Part shown: positions 33,733 through 44,560 of the stretch, one piece after another
How positions within the stretch are numbered: position 1 is the stretch's first letter
How the letters are laid out: every line of letters starts with the position of its first letter
NCBI GenBank assembly: GCA_036898165.1
Contig: CM072537.1
Span: 30,368,097-30,432,096, forward strand
Direction of reading: 5' to 3'
Source of the DNA: Silybum marianum
Lineage: Eukaryota; Streptophyta; Magnoliopsida; Asterales; Asteraceae
DNA: 64,000 nt
Program-made: the position numbers and the translations under genes
Notes under the pieces: generated by a model
Told to the model about the DNA's origin: nothing
The model's input: only the letters and a program-made list of their open reading frames with translations
Database searches by the model: none

Positions 33733-34144
33733 TTGATAGAGATATCGAAATAGCTTCAAAAGGAACTGGGTTCAGAAGATATAAAGATCTAAAGAAATGC
33801 CTAAGGCATAACTTCTGAAGTGCCAACTTCAGAAGTTCTGAAGACATTCTGAAGAGGTTCTGAAGAGGTTCTGAAGAAGTTCTGAAGACACTTCTATAGA
33901 AGATCTGAAGGAGTTCAGAACCTGTTCTGAACTTGTCTGTTATGAATGTACTGTTACTTTAGTCTTTCTATTTCATGTATAAATAGATAGTTTGTTAGAT
34001 AGTTAGAACTAACGTTTTTCATTCGCACTGTAAAGACATATTCTGTAATACTGTACATTCAATCAATACATATTACATTTGGCTATCACATTCCTGTCAA
34101 CAATCTTTCCATATACTGATATCTTGATTGTTTGGGTCCTAACA
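33733..34144 (+). repeat. 3' LTR of element A
   Basis: Matches the 5' LTR from 8733 on, with 9 substitutions by eye and one extra 11-bp TTCTGAAGAGG unit in U3. Ends CCTAACA. The B extra ORF resumes at 34145. Confidence 0.92.
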
Positions 34145-35692
34145 ACTGTCGGTATCACTGTGCATCTCCAGGCCCTCTGGTACTCTGCTCAGTGCACGAC
34201 GGTCACCACTGAGAAAGGGAAGAAGCTCTCTGCTATCTACTTCACGATTCCCTCTATGGGTCACTTTGCCTTCAATTTTGGTTTCTTAAGGCACGCTCTC
34301 CGCCTTCCCTCTAAGCCTAAGAACGATACATGGGCCCCTGAGCCATCCACTGAACAGATTGACAATTTTTTGGACTCAATCGGGTATGTCTGAGAAAATC
34401 CTGCGAACAAGGCAGTGGGCTCCAAGATAGAGAAGAAGCGACTCCCTGCTCGTTGGCAGTACATCTTCACTCAGGTCATTCAGTGCTTGAGTTCTAAAAC
34501 TGGTTCTCTTGACCAGGCAAGCAAGCATCTCCAAGACCTTGGCTTTGCCCTCTTCACCGGTTACAAGCTGAACTACGCCGATTATATATTCAGCGATATG
34601 TACAACCGGGTAAAGGCAGCAAAGAGAAACCAATTCATCCCTTACCCCAGATTCTTCTCCACAGTTCTGGAGCTTGCCTTCAAGAATGAATACCTCAAGG
34701 TTGCAAACCAAAGCTTCTCTTTGGTTGGGAAGAAATCACTGAGATCGACATTCACGCTGACGATGCTCCATACACCCCCTACATGCTGCAACTTATTGCA
34801 GCTGCTACCCCTGTGTCCATCCTACTGACAAACCCGTCAGCGAGCATCCCTGACACCAAGCTTCCCACAAAGCGTAAGCAACCAACCGATGGTCATAAAA
34901 AGACCATTGCTCAAAAACTCGCAGCAAAGAAAGCCAAGAAAGTAGTCTCTCAAAAGACTAGCCTCTCTGATTCTGGCGTATTACCAATGCCTCAGTCAAC
35001 CTCTGCCACGACAACGGTCTCTGATCCCGTTGCCGCTTCTTCAACACTACCCTCACTTTCAACGACTTCGGTCATTAAAGTATTAGAGTCAGCTCCGCTA
35101 AAGCTGCACCAGGTAATACAATCACAACCCTCTCTTCTTCTTCCACCATCTCTTCTTTGGTCCTCACAACAATGCGTGATTCAAAGATAGTTGTCCCTAT
35201 CTCTGATGATGTTGAAATGCATACTGCTCACACTTCAGTATTGTTTCGATACTCTGAATTTTGGAAAGCCAGTACTACAAGACCTCAGCATGCCTCATAC
35301 AGACATGCTGAGACACAGCCTAATGATCCTCAGGACATAACATGTCTTATCATCCCTCATCTAACCCAAAACTATTTTTGGCTGCTCTGTCTCTGTTGTC
35401 ATCAGGTACCGCACCACCATCAACAGCGACCACCATCACCACCTCTCCGATTGTTGCTTCTCTCTCTCCCAGAAGCAAAGGAAAGAGCTCTCAGCGACCA
35501 ATGACCGTTGAGGAGATTCTTAAGGTCAAGCAGGAAAAGGCTGCTGGCAAACTCCCTCCCTTCCAGGTGGAGGTTCCAAAGATCATTCTTCCACACCCTA
35601 CCTTCCCTGCCATTGAATTCATAGTCAATGAATGTGCTCCGACCAGGGTACGGGTGGACAACCTTCAGAGGTCAGCTAAGTACATTTTTTAG
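34145..35692 (+). pseudogene. Extra ORF of B, N-terminal and Ser/Pro-rich parts
   Basis: Continues 8519-8730. TVHLQALWYSAQCTTV and LSAIYFTIPSMGHFAFNFGFL parallel the QQFWYYAE / DDIRCLYFLPK module of A. A TGA lies at 34391-34393. The next piece, 34415-34828 in the same frame, has LPARWQYIFTQVIQCLSSKTGSLDQAS and YADYIFSDM, parallel to KRKKLLPMW ... IGSLDQAS ... FASLIFQEM in C. A Lys-rich and Ser/Thr/Pro-rich part follows, with frame changes, to TAG 35690-35692. The role is unknown. Confidence 0.7.
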
Positions 35693-37767
35693 ACCATTTC
35701 TGGCACTCCAGGGATGAAGGCCACTATCAACAATGTCTTTTCTGACATTCAGGACATTAAAGTAGACACTCTGGCGAATACTCAGGCCATCCGCCACGTT
35801 GAAACAGAGATGAAGGCGCAAGGCCAGATGCTTGAGTCAATTCAAAAGACTCAAGCTGACATGATGGCGAAGATCAACCAGCTCTGTAGCCCGGGCCCCT
35901 CTTTCACTGTTGAAGACAGGACATCTCTGGGCAATGTCCTCGTCAACCAGTATCTGCGCTCTGAGTCTCTCAAAGATATCGGGTCCAATGTTTGGACCAT
36001 GGTGGCTCATGTTCTCCCCCATGACAACATCGAGGGAGATAGATGCGCCAAATAAATAGTTGATGAGATCATCGGTCAGGCCAATGAAAGAATACCTGGC
36101 ACACCGATATCTCCTTACATTCAGCAACAACAACAACACGAACCCTCCATCGCAAAAGATGAAGAAGATGAGGAAGAAGAGGAGGAAGAGGATGAAGAAG
36201 AAGACAACATCCCTCTCTATCGAGGAGATGATGATGATGATGATGACGATGAAATCCCTCCGGGTGCCTTTGAGCACTTTAAAAGTAGTAAACCAGGTGT
36301 CTTTATCCCTAAAGTCTACTACGCTGAGACTTTGGGGGACGGATCAACTCCTTCTCAGGAGCCGTCCGGCCAAGCAGGCAAAGGAAATCAGGAGGTAGAT
36401 CTGGATGCCACCATCCTAATACCTGAGGGGGAGACCACTGAAGAGGTAACCCTTCCCCTTATCACTTATATCTCTCCAATCTCTGAACCCGCTACATATC
36501 CCACTTTCTCTCCTCCAAACTTTGGTTCTGACCAAGCTCCCTCTCCTTCTCTCGTTCTCAGTGAGTCCAGTCCCCCAAAGGACTGTACTTTTTGGAAGAA
36601 ACCTTCGTCTGAAGAGCAGTTTGTGTACATAACTGATTCTGACTCTGAAGTTGAAGAACGCCTGATTCCAAGACGGCGCGCACAGAGACCAACAATAAGC
36701 GAGCCTGAGGAAGAACAAAGGCGAATAAACCTTTTGAAGGAACTCGAGGCCAAAAGAATAAAGAAGCCAACTACTGAACCTGAAAATCATGTACCTCTCA
36801 ACATGGTTGACGATTTCTACTTTTTGTCAAAGGAAGAGAGAGCTCAAGCTCTAGAAGCTCAAAGACTCAGGGATGAGAAGATTAGACAAACGCAGAATGA
36901 TCTTAAGCTTGCAAGGAAAATACTAAGGGAAGATGCTGCCAGAGATAAAGCAACTAGATAGCTGAATGAGAAGAGTAAACGGGTTGCTGAAGCTTTGGTA
37001 CAAAGGGAACAAGTCAGAAAACTTTAAATGTAGACCCCATCCTTGCTCAGGAGAAGATCCTCAGTGCCATATCTGATGAAGAAACAAGCCACAGAGAAAA
37101 GGAACTACACTAGTGCATTGAACGTTTCCACTATCGAAAGTGTGATTCTAAAATCATTCGTGCAACTATTGAAGGATGACATTCCAAAAGAAGTGGTCTG
37201 AAGGTATACGTACGAATGTACAGACATTCGATTTGTGAAAAAGAAGAGGTAAAGTTCTTAAAGTTCTTTGGATACCCTGAATAGTTAGAAATCAGAGATG
37301 CCATTCAGGGTTCCAAATCAAAATTCAAAGACGTGGTGGAAAATGCACTGGATCAACTCTTTCAAAGGATGTCTCAGCTAGTACAAGTTCCCCCTCTCCT
37401 TGAGACCTCAAGAAAAAGAAAGTCTGTAGGTGGTCCTTCTTCAAAGAATGAGTATGGAACTAAGTTCAATTATGAAAGCATTCTTGGCCACCTTGAAATC
37501 CCTGATGTCCCTATGCTGAACTCCTCTCTTCCTCAAGACCGACTATATGAAGAAAATGAAATCATCACCCTCCCTAAACCAGGTATGGTTTACTTGGACA
37601 ATGAAGGGTTCTTAGGATTTTTCATAAATTCAAAATTCAGCAAGGCTCCCTCTGCTTTCATCAAGATCATGCATTACTACTGCTGGTCAAATACTCCTCT
37701 GATGGTCAGACAAAAAAAGATCTATGAAAAAGAATTACAAAGAAGACATGAGCGACTCTCTGATTAG
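35693..37767 (+). pseudogene. Extra ORF of B, coiled-coil and C-terminal module
   Basis: Piece 35714-36055 is a predicted helix-rich segment (NVFSDIQDIKVDTLANTQAIRHVE). Piece 36332-36961 has an acidic Pro-rich part and the charged helix FYFLSKEERAQALEAQRLRDE. Piece 37333-37767 holds the end module (GSKSKFKDVVENALDQLF upstream, then LPKPGMVYLDNEGFLGFF). Stops at TAG 37765-37767. The second B copy at 1-1827 matches this half. An acidic GAT/GAG run lies at 36170-36250. Confidence 0.7.
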
Positions 37768-38204
37768 CCATCTTTTTCCTTTGTAATAAACTCTTCAGGG
37801 TACTGTACTTTCACTTTATATTTGTCATTTCCCTTATCATGTAATTCTTCAAATTATTATTAATGAAATTTCAAATGAAGTACTCTACTCCACCTGTGTA
37901 CTGAAAAGATCCCTGAGAATAGTAAATGGGACAATGAACATAAGAGTTCTATTTTTCTTTACAAACCTTTAACCCACTGATATTTCTCTCTGAAATTTAA
38001 ATCAGTGAATGTACTTAAAGCTTTTACTTATGTAAATTGAGAATTCATATCCTTATAAATGAAACTCAATAACACAATTAGCTTAGCTGAAAAAGAACTC
38101 ACAGGTTAGTACTTAGAAATTTTATTTAGAATATTTCTTAAGTCCTTAGTAATCTCTTCAAGCAATTTTTCCTTATTGCTTAATCATAATCAAATAAGGG
38201 GAGA
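37768..38204 (+). other. 3' untranslated region of B with polypurine tract
   Basis: AT-rich, no gene. Ends in the polypurine tract AAGGGGAGA at 38196-38204, just before the LTR. Confidence 0.7.
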
Positions 38205-38205
38205 T

Positions 38206-39075
38206 TGTTGATCAAAATTCCTCTCAGGGATTTGAATATGATTCCTCTGAATACTTAGTGAAAATTCCTGTGTAGACTTAAGTTCAAATTCAGCGATTGC
38301 ATCCACTGATTGCTATCAGCGATCTCTGAAGCTCAGGAACTTCAAGTCTATCTATGAAGACCTGAAGATCAGCTATCACACCAGAAGTGCTTTCAGCGAA
38401 AGCCGAAGACCAAGCTGAAGAAAAAGATAATCAGCTAGTGATCTGAAGCGGTTCAGTGATAGCAAGTATTATCTAAATCAATGTGAAGTCTTGTGTAGCC
38501 TCGGCGATACTTCGAAAGTTCATCCTTGAAGTTTCAAGTTCAGCGATCAAGTGAAGCTTCTCAAACAAGATTAAAGTTGATCTTATCCTCGATGTACAAA
38601 AGTCAAACCTTATACTATGTCAGAAAAGGAGGTACAAATTGTCTCTTATGTCCCCATCATATCTGATATGGTACTGTTCACACGTGGCCAAATACAAGGT
38701 TGCTTTTTGGACAAAGGACAAGCGTCGTATGAAAGCTTGACACGTGGCATATACCTTTTGTCTTGCATTAAATGCAAACGGGTATAATAGGATGAAGATA
38801 TCTTCTTCATTCTCATGCATACTATTTCCTTTCTAAAACCTCTGCTTCTTTTCTTCCTTATATTCTTGTGCATCTAATCTGTGTGTTTCTTAGTTCCAAT
38901 AGAATAGGTTGATAAACTTGTTCTAATTCCGCTTGTAACTGTAAATTTGTTTATTTAATATATACTCATTTAAAAAAAATTAAGAATCTATTTGTTTGTA
39001 TTCAACCCCCCCCCCCCCGCTTCTACAAACTGTTTCTATATCCTTGAACTCTTGTAGACTCCTTTGGGACCAACA
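38206..39075 (+). repeat. 3' LTR of element B
   Basis: 870 bp from TGTTGATCAAAATTCC to GGGACCAACA, matching the solo LTR at 2385-3251. It has TCAGCGAT-type repeats in U3, a decayed TATA (TATAATAG near 38783) and a C run of about 13 (39006-39018). F sequence follows directly. The 5' LTR of B is not in the expected place upstream of 6119, so the 5' end of B is lost. Confidence 0.88.
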
Positions 39076-39101
39076 GAGGATATGCAAAGTTTGGGTGTAG
39101 T

Positions 39102-39262
39102 GGCTCTGTATAGTACATAGAGAGGCTCTGCATTCTTAAATGAAATTTGTAAGTAAAGGCTTTCCGTGTATGACATAGAAGAAGTGATTGTCCAAGACAA
39201 AAGGTAATACATGCTAAGAAGAGGTACTTCAGAGGCTTTGTATAATACATACAGAGGCTCTG
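39102..39262 (-). repeat. CAGAGGCTCTG-type hairpin repeats after F pol
   Basis: Two units, 39102-39130 and 39231-39262, each have two AGGCTCTG (or AGGCTTTG) cores around a GTATAxTACATA middle. They lie just beyond the RNase H stop of F, as do similar arrays in C and E. Confidence 0.65.
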
Positions 39263-39268
39263 TCCCTT

Positions 39269-39800
39269 TTACAGCATGTTTAGCATTCCTAACTTCCTGA
39301 TTAAAAAATAGAATCTCTTCTCATCCAGAGCTTTAGAGAACAGATCAGCAAGCTGGAAATCAATAGAGACAAAGTACATTTCTATGGTGCCTTTCTCTAC
39401 GTGATCCTTAATAAAATGATTCCTGACTTCAATATGCTTCGTCTTGGAAAAATGTACTGAATTTGCAGTGATGGCTATGGCGCTCTCTGAGTCACACGAA
39501 ATTGGAATTTTGTCATACAGCAGACCATGTTCTCTGAGTTGGGTTTTCATCCAAATTACTTTGGATACCAACTAGCAGCAGCAACATATTTTGCCTCTAC
39601 TGAAGAAGTTGACACACAGTTCTGCTTCTTGGATGTCCAACTTACTAACTTGAGATATCTAAAGAGTTCTTTGGATACCAGAGACCCTGAAATTAAGTCC
39701 ACTTGAGATATCTAAAGATCCTCTTTACTGCAGCCAAATGTGATTCTCTTGGATTCGCCTGGTATCTAGCACATAGACATGTGGCAAGCATAATGTCTTG
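39269..39800 (-). pseudogene. RNase H of element F
   Basis: The minus-strand piece 39571-39269 reads VIWMKTQLREHGLLYDKIPISCDSESAIAI, then TKHIEVRNHFIKDHVEKGTIEMYF and LADLFSKALDEKRF. Upstream (39572-39800) the sequence is broken, with a repeated ACTTGAGATATCTAAAGA unit at about 39650 and 39699 that marks a small duplication. Related to C 50950-51405. Confidence 0.78.
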
Positions 39801-40690
39801 TCTACTTGATGTGAGATACAGAGGTGACCCAATCATACCTCTGTAATTCTTCACATCAACTGATTTTCTAGAGAGATCAGAGTCAAGTCTGGTGCTGGTA
39901 GAGATTGGTATTCTGATTATTGTTGAGTTGTAAAGTTTGTTTTTCTTAAGAATGTCAGAGACATGTTTGGCTTGGTTTATGAAAATGCCCTTTATAATCT
40001 ATTGATTTGGATCCCTAGGAAGAATGTAAGTTATCCCATCAAGCTCATTTCAAACTCACTTTTCATCAACTCAGAGAATATGTCACACTCTATTTGATTT
40101 GTAGAGCCAAAGATTATGCCATCGACATAGATCTGGACCAGAATTATCTCAACTTTGGACCTCTTGATGGATAGAGTTGTATCAATTTTACCTTTTTCAT
40201 ATTTGTGTTTGGTCAGAAATGATGAGAGTAGTTCATACCAAGCTCTTGGTGCTTGTTTGAACCCATACAAAACTTTGTCTAGAAAGTAGACATAGTCTGG
40301 ATGAGCAGAGCTCTGAAAGCCAGGTGGCTGTTGCACATTTACTTCTTCTTTTGAGCTTGCCATTCAGAAAGGCCGATTTAACGTCGATTTGGTAGACCTT
40401 GAATCCTTTTATGAAGGGAAGGCAAGAAATAGTTTTATTGCTTCAAGTCTTGCTACTAGAGCAAATGTTTCGTCGTAATCAATTCCTTCCTCTTAACAAT
40501 ATCCTTTTGCAACTAATCTGGCATTGTTTCGGATCACAATATCATCTTCATCTGTCCTATTCCTGAAAACCCACTTAGTACCAATAGCAAGCTTATCTTT
40601 TGGTAATGGAACGAGTTTCTATACCTTGTTTCTTTCGAATTAGAAGAGTTCTTCTTGAATGGCATCTATCTAACTTGGATCTTGGAGGGA
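39801..40690 (-). pseudogene. Reverse transcriptase of element F, active site changed
   Basis: The minus-strand piece 40363-40031 has VQQPPGFQSSAHPDYVYFLDKVLYGFKQAPRAWYE and VQIYVDGIIFGST. The catalytic box is YVDG (40118-40129) instead of YVDD, so the second catalytic Asp is lost. Upstream, parts of KVWKLVPLPKD- and EEGIDYDETF-like text are readable in other frames. The enzyme cannot be active. Confidence 0.82.
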
Positions 40691-41336
40691 TTCATGAACT
40701 TTCTAAGGTTCTATGTACCTGCTTAGAAAGTTCATAAAGAATGCTTCATTAACAGTGGTAGACCTAGTGTTTACGCCTACGGAAGGATCACCAATGATTT
40801 GGTTTGAGGGATGATCTTTAGTCCACTTCTTCAAGGGAGGTTGAGAGATTATTGGGGATTAAATCTTTGTATCAAGTTGTATGTTATCAGTTATGCTCTG
40901 TATTGGAGAAGAACCAAGTTGTTCCCCCTCGAATGTTGGGCCAGAGGTACAAAAGCTTGATGTAGAGTTGTCGGGATCTAGTTTAGAAATTGGGTCCTCT
41001 AGTATATTGTTGATGCTAGCGGTTGCAGAGTTGATGGTGTCTGAAGGTTCAACATCTTGATCTGCATGGTCAGCTGAAGATGCAGATGTAATAGAAGGAC
41101 TGGAAATATTTGTACCTACAGGTTGAGGTTCTACTATTACTCTGACTGGAACATCTATGGTTGCACACCTAGAGATTGGTTGATCTCCAAAGTAGTCCAC
41201 AAATAGAAGATCTAGTTCTGACTCTCTGGACTTGGTGAGGTAGTCAGAAGTGACATTGTTAAGCTTGAGTTCTGAGTTGGAGTACTCAGAACTCATTTGG
41301 GCTTGATCATCAAATTAGACATTGATGCTTTCCATG
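40691..41336 (-). pseudogene. Integrase-RT linker of element F
   Basis: The piece 41296-40859 reads MSSEYSNSELKLNNVTSDYLTKSRESELDLLF, matching TSDYSDSELKLNTVTSDYLSGTREYEIDALF in C. A Ser/Asp/Pro-rich stretch with FEGEQLG follows, as in C (FEGETLG). The linker is the most variable part of pol in these elements. Confidence 0.7.
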
Positions 41337-42326
41337 TTCATCTTGGTCCGCAAGTTGTATACTCTGTATGCTTTGGAAGTAAGAGAATAACCAATAAATT
41401 GGTCTGCATCAGCCTCCTTGTCAAACTTCCAAAGATGATCATGATCATTTAGAATGAAGGACATATATAAGAAATTTATGTCCGGTTTTCTTTGGTTGAT
41501 AAGTTCATAAGCTGTTTTGAGGTGTCTCTGGACCAAAATTGATCTATTTTATGTAAAGCATGCGATAGAGACAGCCTCGGCCCAGAAGTGTATGGGTAGC
41601 CTAGAAGCCGCAAGCACAGTCCCCATAGCTTGAACTAGAGTTCGATTTATTCTTTCTACAACACCAATTTCTTTAGGAGTCCTTGCTGCTGAGAAGTTCT
41701 GAGATATTCCTTCTTTGTTGAGGTATTCTTCAAGTTTGGCATTTGACTTATGTACCGTTGTCACTCCTTAACATTTGTATCTTGCTTTGAAGTAGCCCTT
41801 GGATTCTTCTCAACATTATGATTAGTACTTCTGGCACTTCTGATTTTTGTCTCACCAATTCAAGCCAAGTATATCAAGAATATTCATCAATTAATACTAA
41901 TATATACTTTTTGCTAGGCAAGCTCTGTACAGAGATGGGACCACAGAGGTCAACATGAACCATGTATAGAGGTCTAGTGCACGAGACGTCACTCTTTGTC
42001 TTATGGGAAGCTCTTTTGAGTTTTCCCATTTCACAAGCAGGACAAAGGCGGTCCTTTAGGAATTCGACCTCTTGGACGCCTTTAACCAGATTATATTTGG
42101 CAAGTTTCTCAAGATTTGAAAAGTTCAAATAAGACAACTTGTGGTGCCAGAGCCAAGCCACTTCACTCTTCTTGGATGTGAGACAAAGAGTCTGTGTTTC
42201 AATTTTGGAAGAGAGGTTTATTAAGTAAAGGTTACCTTTCATGTTGGCTCTTAGCAGCTCTTTACTTGACTCTGTAAGTAAAAGAACAGTGTTTCTTCTG
42301 AGAGAAAACACCCATGTCTGCATCAC
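41337..42326 (-). pseudogene. Integrase of element F, broken
   Basis: The zinc-binding part WLWHHKLSYLNF ... CPACEMGK and first catalytic Asp HVDLCGPI are in 42326-41874. The second site RSDNGT is followed by a stop near 41750. The Glu segment ARTPKEIGVVERINRTL is in 41764-41549, with QQN changed to KEI. A shortened C-terminus (FDKEADADQFIGYSLTSKAYRVYNLRTK) follows to 41337. Frames differ between parts. Confidence 0.78.
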
Positions 42327-42636
42327 AAAGTTGGCTCATGCTGATAAGATTATGCTTAAGTCAAGAAACATAAGCCATCTTTGATAGAGATACGTCTTCT
42401 TCCTTCAGAGTTCCATAGCCTTTGATTTGTCCCTTGCCATCGTCTCCAAAAGTTACACTCCCTCCTAATTTGTCTTTGAATGAGGTAAGTAAACCTTTGG
42501 AACCAGTCTTGTGCCTGGAGCAGCCAGAGTCGAGATACCACACGTGCACACGCTATTTCTGCAATACAGATTAGCGATTTTTAGATACCTATCTTATAAT
42601 GGGTTCTTTTATGTTAGGCTTTGGAGTTGTCTTTTT
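42327..42636 (-). pseudogene. Protease and gag end of element F
   Basis: The piece 42549-42361 reads HVWYLDSGCSRHKTGSKGLL with the catalytic DSG, then GGSVTFGDDGKGQIKGYGTL. Upstream, the KPNIKEPIIR-VPKNR stretch (42630-42560) matches the gag end of C (46500-46545). C begins right after, at about 42633-42637. Confidence 0.8.
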
Positions 42637-43169
42637 CATTCCACATATTGTAATCGATCTTTAGATTATTCAATACAAATTTTCAATTGATCTTCATATT
42701 GTTCTTACTGTTTTAATTACTATTCTAATTACAATCATAGATTTATATTGCTTCCGCTCATATATTGTTCATTAAATCTATTGATTAATTGAGTTTAAAG
42801 GGATCTGGTTTTCATTCCACATATTGTAATCGATCTTCAGATTATTCAATACAAATTTTCAATTGATCTTCATATTGTTCTTACTGTTTTAATTACTATT
42901 CTAGTTACAATCATAGATTTATATTGCTTCCGCTCATATATTGTTCATTAAATCTATTGATTAATTGAGTTTAAAGGGATCTAGTTTTCATTCCACATAT
43001 TGTAATCGATCTTCAGATTATTCAATACAAATTTTCAATTGATCTTCATATTGTTCTTACTGTTTTAATTACTGTTCTAGTTACAATTATAGATTTATAT
43101 TGCTTCCGCTTATATATTGTTCATTAAATCTATTGCTTAATTGAGTTTAAAGGGATCTGGGTTCCAACA
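42633..43169 (+). repeat. 5' LTR remnant of C: three tandem 176-bp R-U5 units
   Basis: Units start at 42637, 42813 and 42989 (CATTCCACATATTG each time), exactly 176 bp apart. Only the last unit ends in the true LTR end GGGTTCCAACA; the others end GGATCTGG or GGATCTAG followed by TTTT. The units match the 3' LTR from about 56376, some 20 bases beyond its TATA box (56354-56361), so they cover R-U5 and lack U3. No TATA box precedes the first unit. Confidence 0.88.
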
Positions 43170-43171
43170 AT

Positions 43172-43184
43172 TGGTATCAGAGCT
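43172..43184 (+). other. Primer binding site of C (initiator Met tRNA)
   Basis: TGGTATCAGAGCT lies two bases after the LTR end. Confidence 0.95.
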
Positions 43185-43457
43185 AGATAATCAACCAATT
43201 GATTATTCGATGTCGTCCAGTGTGGAGAAATCCCCACTGAAATAGAAGTTAATTTCAAGTTTTAAACTACTGTTATTCATTTTACCCTGTTTTTCGAGAT
43301 TTTGTCGATTTCATACAAATTTCTCAAAATCAGTGGTAATTTTGGTTTAATTCTGAAATCATTAAGCTAATCGTTTCATTTCGATTCATTTGAAGTTTAT
43401 TTGATCTAAATTTCAGGTGTATTTCCTGGAAATTTTGAAACTCTATTTTTCTGCAAA

Positions 43458-44560
43458 ATGGCGAATCAAAATCTGAACACCATCTATACTTCTGGTTCTA
43501 TGACCAAATCTCCTGCACTAATCCGAGACGATTATTCTCAATGGAAGATTCGAATGATCAACTTTTATGAAGGATTAGATGCAAATCTATATTCTACTGT
43601 TCTAAAAGGTCCTTTTGTACCAATGACTACTATTGCCAGAGTACCTCTTACAGCTACTACTGATGAAATACCTGCTCGCCAAGTTCCCAGAGAAAAGGGA
43701 AATTGGACTGATGAGGATAAGGCTAAAGTTGAAATTGCCAAAAAGGCAAAAAGTCTACTAACCATGGGTATTCCAAATGAGATCTTTCAATCTCTTCACT
43801 CTTGTGAAACAGCCAAGGAACTATGGGATCAACTCGCCAATCAATTAGAAGGAGGTTCCAAAATGAAGAAGAATAGAAGAGCTCAAGCTTTGAATGGATA
43901 CAACAGTTTTCAAGCACTTCCGGAAGAGACTATGGAACAGACATATCACAGATTTAACACTCTGATAAATTTTTGCAAGAAGTGTGATATCATCATATCA
44001 AAGGAGGATAATAATGTTTTATTTCTCAAACACTTGAATCCAAAATGGTCAAATCTTTCTATGTCTCTTCAGGCCAATCAAGATCTGGAAATGTGGTCTT
44101 TGCATGATGTGTTTGGTACCTTACAAGCACATGAGAAAGAATTACAAAAGAAGAAGTCAGGTGTTGCTGGACCTCTGGCTCTTATTTCTGATTCCAGAGG
44201 TTCAGGCAGAAGAAGTAATGAGACAGAGAAGAAAGGGAAAAGCAAGGCTTTTATTTCAGAGGATGGTCCAGAAGATTACTCTGATTCAGAAGATGATGAA
44301 ATCAATTCTTTTGCTGAATCCATGGTTCTAATTACGAAACAGTTCCCAAAGAAGTCTGGTAATCGCTCATTTCAAAGCAGAAGATTTGAAAACAGAAGTG
44401 AACGTCCCAATAAAACCTATGTACCAAGGCACGAAATTCAGAGGATTGAAAAGTCTGAAGCTGAGAAGAAGGAAAAAGAGTTGAAAAAGAAAAAGGACGT
44501 ATGATACAGATGCGGGAAGCCAGGTCATTACTCCAAAGATTACAAAAGCACTCTTGTCAA
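43458..44560 (+). pseudogene. Gag of element C
   Basis: ATG 43458 opens a 348-residue frame: MANQNLNTIYTSGSMTKSPAL, then YSQWKIRMINFYEGLD, then the UBN2-type core (NEIFQSLHSCETAKELWDQL, MEQTYHRFNTLINFCKKCDI, MSLQANQDLEMWSLHDVFGT), an acidic patch and a basic FQSRRFENRSERPNK segment. The frame ends at TGA 44502-44504, immediately before the zinc knuckle; the YRCGKPGHYSKD-like knuckle (44505-44545) has lost its first Cys context. This is the best preserved gag of the C/E/F group. It would form particles and bind RNA. Confidence 0.87.

Larger units (their letters stand above)
8731..34144 (+). mobile_element. Element A: Sirevirus-type Ty1/copia, split by element E
   Basis: LTRs at 8731-9133 and 33733-34144, primer site at 9136, gag, protease, integrase, RT, RNase H, spacer, extra ORF and a polypurine tract at 33723. 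Without the 12-kb E insertion it is about 13.4 kb, which fits the large SIRE/Maximus lineage. By eye the LTRs differ at 9 of about 401 positions, plus one extra 11-bp repeat unit in the 3' copy, so insertion was fairly recent. It is not autonomous: gag has a deletion, an integrase catalytic residue is changed, and RT and RNase H have a frameshift and a stop. It sits inside the B extra ORF. Confidence 0.9.
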
